Assembly: GCA_023409955.1 (NCBI GenBank)
Contig: JAEYQQ010000192.1
Coordinates: 1 to 17,962, forward strand
Direction: 5' to 3'
DNA: 17,962 nucleotides
Source: Bacillota bacterium
GTDB lineage: Bacteria > Bacillota > Clostridia > Christensenellales > Aristaeellaceae
How positions within the stretch are numbered: position 1 is the first letter of the stretch; each line of letters begins with the position of its first letter. Made by a program: the position numbers and the translations under genes. Below, one piece after another: positions 7,222-14,013 of the stretch. The notes under the pieces are model-generated. The model was not told the origin of the DNA and searched no databases. It worked only from the letters and a program-made list of their open reading frames with translations.

Positions 7222-7790
7222 AAAACTATTTGCATGCTTATGCTCAAGAACTGAATGAGGCAATGCTCAACCTGGATGCGGGTGAGTTTGAGAAGGTTAT
7301 TGCTCTGCTGCTGGATGCATATCGCCGGGATGCGCAGGTGTTCATTGCTGGCAACGGTGGAAGCGCTGGTACTGCCAACCACTTTGTGTGCGATTTTAGC
7401 AAGAATGCTGTAAAAGGCGGTAAACGGCGCTTCCGTATTCTCTCCGTGTGCGATAACATTGAGAAGATTACAGCCCTGGGCAACGATATAGCTTTCGAGG
7501 AAATCTTCCGTTTTCAGTTGGGAAACCTTATGCGCCCCGGCGATGTACTCATCGTGATCAGCGCAAGCGGCAATTCGCCCGATTTGGTAAATGCTTGTGA
7601 ATATGCCAAGGAGATTGGCGGAAAAATCATCGCCCTTTCCGGCTTCGGTGGTGGTAAAATCTGCAATCACGCAGATGCAATCCTTGCTACCTCAATGAAA
7701 AGCTACGAACTCATTGAAGATCTGCACAGCGCCATTCTGCACATGGTCGTTTGCTGGTTCAAGGATAATCAGGATAAACTCCACTGCTGA
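7218..7790 (+). CDS. GmhA-like SIS-domain phosphosugar isomerase
   Basis: A single-domain SIS protein of 190 residues, the usual length of sedoheptulose-7-phosphate isomerase (GmhA), which acts as a tetramer in the cytosol. The phosphate-binding motifs are FIAGNGGSAGTANHF (42-56) and VISASGNSPDLV (113-124). The C-terminal SYELIEDLHSAILH (162-175) carries the catalytic His of GmhA (H170). The GmhA glutamate at E. coli position 65 aligns with D59 (HFVCDF), as in a large set of GmhA-like proteins of unknown substrate. The gene overlaps the ROK kinase by ATGA (7218-7221), with AAGGAG shortly before. Interconversion of a ketose and an aldose phosphate is likely; a heptose substrate is possible but unproven. 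Confidence 0.85.
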   Translation: MKNYLHAYAQELNEAMLNLDAGEFEKVIALLLDAYRRDAQVFIAGNGGSAGTANHFVCDFSKNAVKGGKRRFRILSVCDNIEKITALGNDIAFEEIFRFQLGNLMRPGDVLIVISASGNSPDLVNACEYAKEIGGKIIALSGFGGGKICNHADAILATSMKSYELIEDLHSAILHMVVCWFKDNQDKLHC

Positions 7791-7810
7791 TTTGGAAGAA
7801 AGGGATAGAT

Positions 7811-8440
7811 ATGCTCAAGAATCTTGTGTTTGACTTTGGTAATGTGTTGATCCGTTTTGAGCCATTTCATATGCTACGCACTCATGTGGATAGCGATGCG
7901 GAGGCAGAAGCGCTCTTTCACCTGATTTACGAAAGCCCTGATTGGATTGCCGGCGACTTGGGCTATTTGAGTCGGCCAGAAGTGGTAGAGCGCTTGTGCG
8001 CCAGTTATCCTGATCAGGCAGATTTGCTCAAACGTGTGATGCCTGAGTGTCCTTCTATTCTGGTCATGCCTGATGGCACACCCAAGTTGCTGGAGGACTT
8101 GAAAAGGGCGGGATTTTCCTGTTACTTCATTTCTAATGTGAATCCTGAGGATTTTCATTATATGCGAGCCAAATATCCCGCGATGGGTGTTCTTGAGGGC
8201 ATAGCTTCTTACCAAGAACACATTCGTAAGCCAGATGCAGCTATTTATCAGACGTTGCTTAACCGCTATGGACTGAAGGCTGAGGAGAGCCTGTTTGTGG
8301 ATGATATGCCGGTGAATACAGCAGCAGCTGAGGCACTTGGCTTTAGCACCATCACGCTGACCAATGCAGATGCATTAGAAGAGGCGCTGATGGCACTACC
8401 TGAAATTGCTCAAGCTATGGCACGCCTGAAAGATAATTGA
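7811..8440 (+). CDS. HAD-IA phosphatase, YihX-like (sugar-1-phosphatase type)
   Basis: A hydrolase of 209 residues. Motif I is FDFGNVLIRF (7-16) with nucleophile D8; the second motif-I position is Gly, as in E. coli YihX (DLGNV), an alpha-glucose-1-phosphate phosphatase. Motif II is FISNVN, motif III IRKPDAAIYQTLL with the conserved lysine, and motif IV LFVDDMPVN. Together these place it in the YihX/haloacid-dehalogenase-like HAD-IA group with a helical cap. A GAAAGGG ribosome binding site precedes the ATG, 21 bases after the isomerase stop, so it continues the operon. It is the second phosphatase of the locus and probably works on a different phosphosugar than the first. Bases 8441-8617 after it are non-coding and contain a stem structure listed separately. 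Confidence 0.85.
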   Translation: MLKNLVFDFGNVLIRFEPFHMLRTHVDSDAEAEALFHLIYESPDWIAGDLGYLSRPEVVERLCASYPDQADLLKRVMPECPSILVMPDGTPKLLEDLKRAGFSCYFISNVNPEDFHYMRAKYPAMGVLEGIASYQEHIRKPDAAIYQTLLNRYGLKAEESLFVDDMPVNTAAAEALGFSTITLTNADALEEALMALPEIAQAMARLKDN

Positions 8441-8454
8441 TACCAGTTATCAAA

Positions 8455-8515
8455 GGTAACCGATTAGGACACTGGTCATAAATGTTGTGCTATTAGTAAT
8501 AGACATCGTGTTACC
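8455..8515 (+). promoter_or_regulatory. Structured intergenic element between phosphatase and phosphodiesterase genes
   Basis: GGTAACCGAT (8455-8464) pairs with ATCG-T-GTTACC (8505-8515), a 10-bp stem with one bulged base, enclosing the perfect palindrome CTATTA-G-TAATAG (8490-8502). TACC at 8441-8444 could compete for GGTA at 8455-8458, offering an alternative fold. No T-run follows, so it is not an intrinsic terminator. It could be an RNA processing or stabilising structure, an operator, or the end of a small repeat. Confidence 0.35.
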
Positions 8516-8617
8516 CTTCCTGAAAGGACAGATACCTATTCTGGGCAAACGTATAAGCTTTTTACCGTAACATTTTGTGAATTATTCAGAACTACAAATG
8601 TAAAGGTATGTGAGAAG

Positions 8618-9421
8618 ATGAAAAAGAAAATTCTCGTAGCGGCCCATATGGGATGCTTTGGGGGTAACATTCCCGGCAATACAATAGCTTCGGCTGAACT
8701 TGCCTTGCGTTCTGGCGCTGACATTATCGAGTTGGATGTCACCATGAGTAGGGATGGACAGTTATTCGTTTTTCATCCAAAGCTCGAGAAACGTTTCTTG
8801 AACATGGATATTGACATTCAGGCTATGGAAGCCAAAGATGTGGAACAATTACACTTTGTCAACCAACAAGGTGTAGAAACCAGTCATACCGTCTGCCATT
8901 TGGAGGATATGCTGGTGTTTTTGAGAGATCGATGCATTGTCAACATCGACAAGTTCGGCGACCATCCAGCAGAAATCGCCAAGGTGGTACGAGACTTACA
9001 CATGCAGGATCAAGTAATTGTTAAGAGTCCTGGCAAGCAGAATCACTTTGATATGATTGCCGAGGTGGCATACGATTTGCCTTATATTCCTGTCTTGTTT
9101 GATACTGACGTTGTGAGTGATTATCTCAACTCCTGCAAAAGCATCCGTTTCGAAGGAGTAGAAGCTGTTTGGGGACAGGATGATGCTCAGGTAGCCCAGG
9201 ATGACTATATTGAAAAAATTCATCACATGGGCAAATATATCTGGGTCAATCCCATTCTCTTTAATGATAAGCGTCAGCTTGTGGGTGGCCATAGCGATGA
9301 TGTTTCCCTGCTGGACGATCCTGATAAAGGGTGGGGGTGGTTGGCTCGGAAGCAGTTCGATATCATCCAGACTGATTGGCCCTTGCAACTGAGTACCTAT
9401 CTGAGAATGCTAGGTTATTGA
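8618..9421 (+). CDS. Divergent glycerophosphodiester phosphodiesterase (GDPD family)
   Basis: A TIM-barrel phosphodiesterase of 267 residues without signal peptide, so cytosolic. Family landmarks are the first catalytic His in AAHMG (8-12), metal ligands in DIIELDVTMSRDG (35-47; E38 and D40) and the second catalytic His in VFHP (H53). The C-terminal part ends in the usual FDIIQTDWPLQL, where the family has GvDgiiTDrP. Several positions deviate: the family HRG is HMG, so the phosphate-binding Arg is missing; PENT is PGNT; and the third metal ligand motif NIEIK is NIDKF, with Asp for Glu. The enzyme may therefore cut an unusual substrate. It lies 177 bases after the sugar operon on the same strand with a modest AAAGG site 11 bases before ATG, and before the importer genes. 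Hydrolysis of an imported glycerophospho-sugar would fit the neighbourhood, but this is inference. Confidence 0.8.
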   Translation: MKKKILVAAHMGCFGGNIPGNTIASAELALRSGADIIELDVTMSRDGQLFVFHPKLEKRFLNMDIDIQAMEAKDVEQLHFVNQQGVETSHTVCHLEDMLVFLRDRCIVNIDKFGDHPAEIAKVVRDLHMQDQVIVKSPGKQNHFDMIAEVAYDLPYIPVLFDTDVVSDYLNSCKSIRFEGVEAVWGQDDAQVAQDDYIEKIHHMGKYIWVNPILFNDKRQLVGGHSDDVSLLDDPDKGWGWLARKQFDIIQTDWPLQLSTYLRMLGY

Positions 9422-9474
9422 CGATTTGCGCACTAACAAGAATTCACATCGTTCTGAGTTTTATTATCTATACG

Positions 9475-9565
9475 CTGAATGTGCCCAAGAAAACGTCCTA
9501 TGTTGATGTCATCGCTTAACTGTCTGAGTATAGAAACATACGAGGCAACAGGTCACTGAATGTGC
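9475..9565 (+). repeat. Direct repeat upstream of the importer genes
   Basis: CTGAATGTGC occurs at 9475-9484 and again at 9556-9565, 81 bases apart, in the 218-base gap before the solute-binding protein. It could be a pair of regulator sites. I see no well-spaced promoter in this gap. Confidence 0.25.
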
Positions 9566-9639
9566 AGCGATTTAGTTGCATACAGCACGAATATAGCGAG
9601 CGCAATAACGCCGCTAATTAATAAACGGAGGTATACCAC

Positions 9640-11223
9640 ATGAAACACATGGTACGACTCGTCTCTCTGTTGCTCGCGCTGCTGATGCTTGCATCTAGCG
9701 CCATGGCTGAAACCAAGTTCCCGCTGACCGAAGAACCAGTAACGCTGACTATCATGGCTAAAGTGCAGGCTTCCTATCCGGAGCAGGACCTTGCTCTCGT
9801 TTCCAGTTTGGCAGCTTACGAAAAAATGACCGGTGTGCACATTGAGTGGAATAATGTTGATTCTTCCATCATGAGTGAGCAGCTGTCCGGTGCTATGAGC
9901 TCTGGCGATCTGCCCGACATCATCTTCAAGAATCAGATTTCTAACGACAATATGTACAAGTGGGGTCAGCAGGGGCTCCTGGTGGACATTGCTCCTTATC
10001 TGGAGGAGTATGCCCCCAACTTCTCCGCGCTGCTCAATGCGTATCCTGACATCCGCCAGGCCGTGACCGCGCCCGACGGCTCCATTTACGGCTTTCCACA
10101 GGTGGGCCTGACCGCTGAAATGCGCGTGCCTTGCAAACTGTTCTTGAACCAGAACCTGATGGATGCTGCCGGTGTGAGCATGCCCACTACCACAGATGAG
10201 TTGGTAACTGTGCTGACTGCACTGCGTGACCTGGATTACGATGGGGATGGCGCTAAAGACGGCATTATTCCCTTCGTGTCTTCTGTAGACAATTTGTACC
10301 GTTTCTTTTATGGCTCTTTTGGTCTGAACACCCGTGGCGCTCATCACACAGTGGTGGACGTGGATCCGCAAACCGGTGCCCTTCGCGTGTTCCCTCAGAG
10401 CGACAGCTATCGCACGATGGTTGAATATCTGACGAAGATGTTCTCCGAAGGCTTGATTGATCCCGAAATTTACACCAACGGCAACAAGTATACCGGTTCT
10501 TTGGCTTCTCAGCACAAACTGGGCGCCTTGTCTTTCACCAACCGCTCCCAGCTTGCCGATGATGTTGTCGACGAGTGGGTCGGCCTAAAGAACGTGCTGA
10601 TTGGTCCTGACGGTTACCAGAACACGGCTTTCGTACGTTCCAATCTGCATTCCGTTGGCAACTATGTTATTACCACTGAATGCGAAAACATCGAACTGGC
10701 GATCCAGTGGGTTGACCACTTCTACACTGATGAGGGTGGACTGTTCCTGCTGATGGGCGAAGAAGGCGTGAACTGGGAACTGGATCAAGAAGGAAATCCT
10801 CAGTACACCGAAGCCGCTCTTGCGAAGATGACCCCCGACATGACAAGTGACGCTTTCCTAAGCCTGTTTGGTCTGCTGCCTGGCGGCGGCAATCCCTGTG
10901 TTGTGCCGGATGGCCTGTGGTTCAACGAATACGAGCCCGAGTCTGCCGCTACCGCCAAGGCGATGATGCCTTATGCCAATGAGACGATCTGGCCCATCTT
11001 TACTTGGGATACTGATGAACTCAAGGTATACAATACCAACAATGGTGACATTTCGTCTTACGTGAAGAACCAAACAGCTCTGTTTGTCTCTGGCCAGTTG
11101 GAATTGAACGATGATACCTGGGCTGCTTTCGTGAATGAAATAAACGCCCTGGGTGCAGAAGAACTGCTGGAAACTTACGAATCTGCTTTGACTCGTATTT
11201 ACGGTGAAGGCGTGGCCTACTAA
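9640..11223 (+). CDS. Carbohydrate ABC transporter solute-binding protein (LplA-type, extracellular family 1)
   Basis: A protein of 527 residues, the usual size of the large LplA-type binding proteins that work with LplB/YtcP permeases. The N-terminus is a Sec signal peptide: basic KHMVR, hydrophobic LVSLLLALLML, then ASSAMA followed by ETKF, a type I cleavage site near residue 23. There is no lipobox cysteine. The mature start (VTLTIMAK), a region like the family's SSGDLPDIIF (around 86-95) and FKNQIS are typical. The segment DLDYDGDGAKDGIIPF (196-211) is the Asp-rich, calcium-loop-like stretch common in this family. A strong CGGAGG site precedes ATG by 8 bases. The hairpin after the stop suggests that this gene is expressed above the permeases. 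The substrate is likely an oligosaccharide or complex sugar, not determinable by eye. Confidence 0.9.
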   Translation: MKHMVRLVSLLLALLMLASSAMAETKFPLTEEPVTLTIMAKVQASYPEQDLALVSSLAAYEKMTGVHIEWNNVDSSIMSEQLSGAMSSGDLPDIIFKNQISNDNMYKWGQQGLLVDIAPYLEEYAPNFSALLNAYPDIRQAVTAPDGSIYGFPQVGLTAEMRVPCKLFLNQNLMDAAGVSMPTTTDELVTVLTALRDLDYDGDGAKDGIIPFVSSVDNLYRFFYGSFGLNTRGAHHTVVDVDPQTGALRVFPQSDSYRTMVEYLTKMFSEGLIDPEIYTNGNKYTGSLASQHKLGALSFTNRSQLADDVVDEWVGLKNVLIGPDGYQNTAFVRSNLHSVGNYVITTECENIELAIQWVDHFYTDEGGLFLLMGEEGVNWELDQEGNPQYTEAALAKMTPDMTSDAFLSLFGLLPGGGNPCVVPDGLWFNEYEPESAATAKAMMPYANETIWPIFTWDTDELKVYNTNNGDISSYVKNQTALFVSGQLELNDDTWAAFVNEINALGAEELLETYESALTRIYGEGVAY

Positions 11224-11273
11224 GCAGCGTCTGACTTGCCGTGGTCAAGTACATAGCTGTAGCAAGTAACTTC

Positions 11274-11311
11274 GGGGCAGTCGTTGTCGCAAGATACGAT
11301 TGCCCCCTTTT
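11274..11311 (+). terminator. Attenuator-like terminator between binding protein and permease
   Basis: GGGGCAGTCGT (11274-11284) pairs along 11 positions, one of them G-T, with ACGATTGCCCC (11296-11306) around an 11-base loop, followed by CTTTT. It lies inside the operon, 50 bases after the binding-protein stop. A partial terminator or 3'-end stabiliser here would give more binding protein than permease, as is usual for such importers. Confidence 0.65.
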
Positions 11312-11347
11312 CAAAACAATGTGCGGCTGCGCAAAGGAGGCTACAAC

Positions 11348-12322
11348 ATGAGCGACATCAATGCGTCATCCATGATGATTCACGGTAACAAACGCGCATT
11401 CAAAGACTGGAAACGAACATGGGTGCGTTCCCTGAGTAAGTATTGGCAACTTTATCTGCTCTTGATTCCGGTCGTGGTATACTATGTGATGTTCAAATAC
11501 ATTCCGATGAGTGGCATTCAGATTGCTTTTAAGGATTTCAACTTCAAAAAGGGCATCTGGGACAGTCTGTGGGTCGGTTTGGAGCATTTTGAACGTTTTT
11601 TTGCCAGCAAAAAGTCTATCAGTATCATATGGAACACCCTGTCGCTAAGCCTCATGTCCTTGATCATCACATTCCCATTACCGATTGCCCTGGCTTTGCT
11701 CTTCAATGAACTGCATAGCCAGAAACTGAAAAAAGTAGTACAAACCATTACGTATGCACCTCACTTTGTTTCAACGGTCGTTGTTGTTGGCATGATGTAT
11801 TCCATGTGCTCCTTAACCACCGGCGTGATCAATAAGCTGATCGTTACCATTGGCATCTCTGAAGAACCACTGTATCTCATGGGATATGCGAAATATTTTC
11901 GGATGATGTATATCATCTCTGACGTTTGGAAAAACACCGGTTGGAGTGCAATTATATTCGTATCAGCACTTGCGGCTATTGATCCCTCTCTGTATGAAGC
12001 CGCACGTGTAGATGGTGCCAATCGGATTAAACAATTGATCCACATTACCCTGCCGAGCATCATTCCGACCATTGTGGTCATGTTAATCCTCAAGAGTGGT
12101 AATGTGCTCAACGTCGGCTTCGAGAAAGCCTATGTGATGCAGACAAATCTCAACCTCAACGTGTCCGAGGTCATCGCTACCTATACCTACAAGCAAGGTA
12201 TCAATGACATGGAATATGATTACGCTACTGCGATCGGACTGATGGAATCCGTAGTCAATTTTATTCTGCTGATTATTGTCAATTACATGTCTAGGAAACT
12301 AAGCGAAACCAGTTTGTGGTAA
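11348..12322 (+). CDS. Carbohydrate ABC transporter permease (LplB type)
   Basis: A membrane protein of 324 residues with about six transmembrane segments (for example LYLLLIPVVVYYVMF 36-49, SLMSLIITFPLPIALALLF 101-119, VVVVGMMYSM 144-153, IVVMLILKS 242-250 and the last, FILLIIVNYM 305-314). The EAA loop that contacts the ATPase is EAARVDGANRIKQLIHITLP (217-236), matching the family pattern EAAxxDGAxxxxxFxxIxLP. The start was set at 11348 because AAAGGAGG lies 7 bases upstream and the protein then begins in the usual cytosolic basic region; an earlier in-frame ATG at 11300 would start inside the attenuator hairpin. It forms a heterodimer with the following permease. No ATPase gene is in the window, so a shared MsmX-type ATPase is presumably supplied from elsewhere. 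Confidence 0.92.
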   Translation: MSDINASSMMIHGNKRAFKDWKRTWVRSLSKYWQLYLLLIPVVVYYVMFKYIPMSGIQIAFKDFNFKKGIWDSLWVGLEHFERFFASKKSISIIWNTLSLSLMSLIITFPLPIALALLFNELHSQKLKKVVQTITYAPHFVSTVVVVGMMYSMCSLTTGVINKLIVTIGISEEPLYLMGYAKYFRMMYIISDVWKNTGWSAIIFVSALAAIDPSLYEAARVDGANRIKQLIHITLPSIIPTIVVMLILKSGNVLNVGFEKAYVMQTNLNLNVSEVIATYTYKQGINDMEYDYATAIGLMESVVNFILLIIVNYMSRKLSETSLW

Positions 12323-12336
12323 GAGGGAAAAGCACA

Positions 12337-13218
12337 ATGAAAAAGAGTCGTGACGAAAAAACCTTCCAATGCATCGTCAATTTGATGGCGATACTGGTCG
12401 GGGTAATGGTACTGTATCCGCTGATCTATGTTGTCAGCGCGTCCTTCAGTTCGCCCAGCCGGATCATGAGCGGCGAAGTATGGCTGTGGCCTGTGGAACC
12501 GACGATCAACGCCTATAAGCGCGTATTCAGCAGTATGGATATCCTCACTGGATATGCCAATACAATCTATTATTCATGCTTCAGTACAGCAATCAGCCTA
12601 GTGATGACCATCATGGCGGCATATCCTCTGGCGCAGCGCCAAATGAAGGGGCGCGGCTTGATAACGTTCATGATCATGTTTACTATGTTCTTTTCTGGCG
12701 GCATGATTCCGGCTTATATCAATCTGCGTAATCTGAAAATGCTTAATACTGTATGGGCGATCGTAATCCCAGGCGCCATCAGTGCCAGTAATATGGTCAT
12801 TATGCGCACCTATTTCCAGAATTCGATCCCTGCCGAGTTGCACGAGGCAGCTGAAATTGACGGTTCTTCTCCCTTGGGAACGATGCTGCGGATTGTACTT
12901 CCGCTGAGCAAATCCATTCTGGTAGTCATCACGTTGTACTATTTTGTCGGCATGTGGAATTCCTACAGTGCGCCGCTACTGTATTTGCGAGATCGAATCA
13001 AATGGCCTCTGCAGATTTTCCTTCGCCAGATGCTGATCAATTCTGATATGGGCGATATGGGCGAAACCGTTGGTGAAAATGATTTGGAAACCCAGTTGCT
13101 TTACGAAGCCTTGAAGTACGCTATCATTGTGGTATCTGCTGTGCCTTTGCTGGTCATCTACCCTATGATACAACGGTTCTTCCAAAAAGGCATCATGATG
13201 GGCTCCCTCAAGGGGTAA
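12337..13218 (+). CDS. Carbohydrate ABC transporter permease (LplC/YtcP type)
   Basis: A second permease of 293 residues with about six transmembrane segments (first at about 13-33, last at about 261-277). The EAA loop reads ELHEAAEIDGSSPLGTMLRI (167-186), then VLPL. The C-terminus IQRFFQKGIMMGSLKG is the standard ending of the YtcP group. The start is ATG at 12337, 14 bases after the first permease stop, with AGAGGG 9 bases upstream; a GTG at 12316 in the same frame overlaps the upstream gene and lacks a site. Together with the first permease it builds the membrane channel for the substrate delivered by the binding protein. A hairpin with a run of seven T closes the operon behind it. Confidence 0.92.
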   Translation: MKKSRDEKTFQCIVNLMAILVGVMVLYPLIYVVSASFSSPSRIMSGEVWLWPVEPTINAYKRVFSSMDILTGYANTIYYSCFSTAISLVMTIMAAYPLAQRQMKGRGLITFMIMFTMFFSGGMIPAYINLRNLKMLNTVWAIVIPGAISASNMVIMRTYFQNSIPAELHEAAEIDGSSPLGTMLRIVLPLSKSILVVITLYYFVGMWNSYSAPLLYLRDRIKWPLQIFLRQMLINSDMGDMGETVGENDLETQLLYEALKYAIIVVSAVPLLVIYPMIQRFFQKGIMMGSLKG

Positions 13219-13262
13219 GCACATTTAGGTGTCAGGAAATTGCCTTATTTAAATACTAAAGC

Positions 13263-13332
13263 GGGTTGGGGTCATGCATGAACAGGGAGGCTTGAGAATA
13301 GCTACCTGTGTTAATAACTCAACCCTTTTTTT
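13263..13332 (+). terminator. Terminator of the importer operon
   Basis: GGGTTG (13263-13268) pairs with CAACCC (13320-13325), directly followed by seven T (13326-13332). Inside, ACAGG (13282-13286) pairs with CCTGT (13305-13309) and GCT with AGC, so the stem is composite and long. It begins 45 bases after the last permease stop. The T-run and position make termination likely, although the outer loop is larger than usual. Confidence 0.5.
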
Positions 13333-13370
13333 CTATGCCCCAATAATTGTAGGGAATGAGAGGCATTACT

Positions 13371-13905
13371 GAAAACTGCCTTCAAATGATTCATGTTTAT
13401 GTATTTCTTGCTGCCCCACTAGGTGTCTCAATATGTTTCAGACGGGCACAAACGAGCATCAGTGCAGAATTGGCGTCAGGAAAAATTTCCACCACATGGG
13501 TGCACTATCGGATCTGGCAGTCCGGGCGTTCAATAACACTGCTCGTACGGAAAATTGTAGTAGGGTATGTCCTCAACCTGGCGTACGGACATCCCTGCGC
13601 GGTACATCTTAATCAGCGCTTCCTCTGCGCTGCTTTCACAGCGGCGATAACGATCAATGATCGCTGTCTCGAAGGACACGCCCTTCAGGCGCGGCACAAG
13701 CAGCGTGATGTCTCCAGAGGCCGTGACGAAATTCCGATCGTAATGAGCGGTGTAGTACCTCTGACGGACCTAGTATCGCTCGCAGCGTGTCACCTGCGTC
13801 AGTTTATCAAAGCAGCTCATTCAGCGTTTCTTCCACGCTTCCACGTATGTTCCCGAATTTGATCCTTGATTTCTAACCTCTTTCAATTTACAATCTTCTT
13901 AGGCA
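13371..13905 (-). pseudogene. IS256-family (mutator) transposase remnant, internally deleted
   Basis: Minus-strand translation gives the N-terminal part of an IS256 transposase in pieces: IKDQIRE (from 13870), RGSVEETLNELL in a second frame, DKLTQVTRCERY then a TAG, and the clear HYDRNFVTASGDITLLVPRL, KGVSFETAIIDRYRRCESSA, EEALIKMYRAGMSVRQVEDI (ending near 13566). After about 60 unrelated bases the C-terminal end appears: VVEIFPDANSALMLVCARLK (about 13496-13440) and, after a frameshift, WGSKKYINMNHL (about 13418-13383). The catalytic middle of about 200 residues is gone. At least three frameshifts and one stop make it dead. Terminal inverted repeats and target duplication are not recognisable. 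It lies between the importer operon and the ROK regulator gene. Confidence 0.85.
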
Positions 13906-13915
13906 GGTCTTAGGC

Positions 13916-13958
13916 TTCTATCAAGTGTGTGATGTAGAAACTTCATTCTATCAGATAG
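13916..13958 (+). promoter_or_regulatory. Candidate operator before the ROK regulator gene
   Basis: TTCTATCA occurs twice (13916-13923 and 13946-13953) with the inverted form TGATGTAGAA between them (13930-13939), and the second copy overlaps CTATC-A-GATAG. Such a dense set of mirrored half-sites 55-100 bases before a repressor gene suits autoregulation. I saw no copy of the full arrangement before the other operons; the palindrome CTATTAGTAATAG at 8490-8502 shares only the half-site CTAT(C/T)A. Confidence 0.35.
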
Positions 13959-14013
13959 CAGTCAACCTTGTCTGTTTTATTGTTTCTTACCAAAGATAGG
14001 AGATGGTCAGCAC

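Noticed and set aside
9553..10515. Minus-strand open frame of 320 codons opposite the solute-binding protein gene
   Set aside because: It is antisense to a clear binding protein, shows no domain motifs and is rich in His/Gln/Arg as expected from a mirrored GC-biased frame.
13356..13862. Plus-strand open frame of 168 codons
   Set aside because: The opposite strand carries recognisable IS256 transposase pieces; this frame is their shadow.
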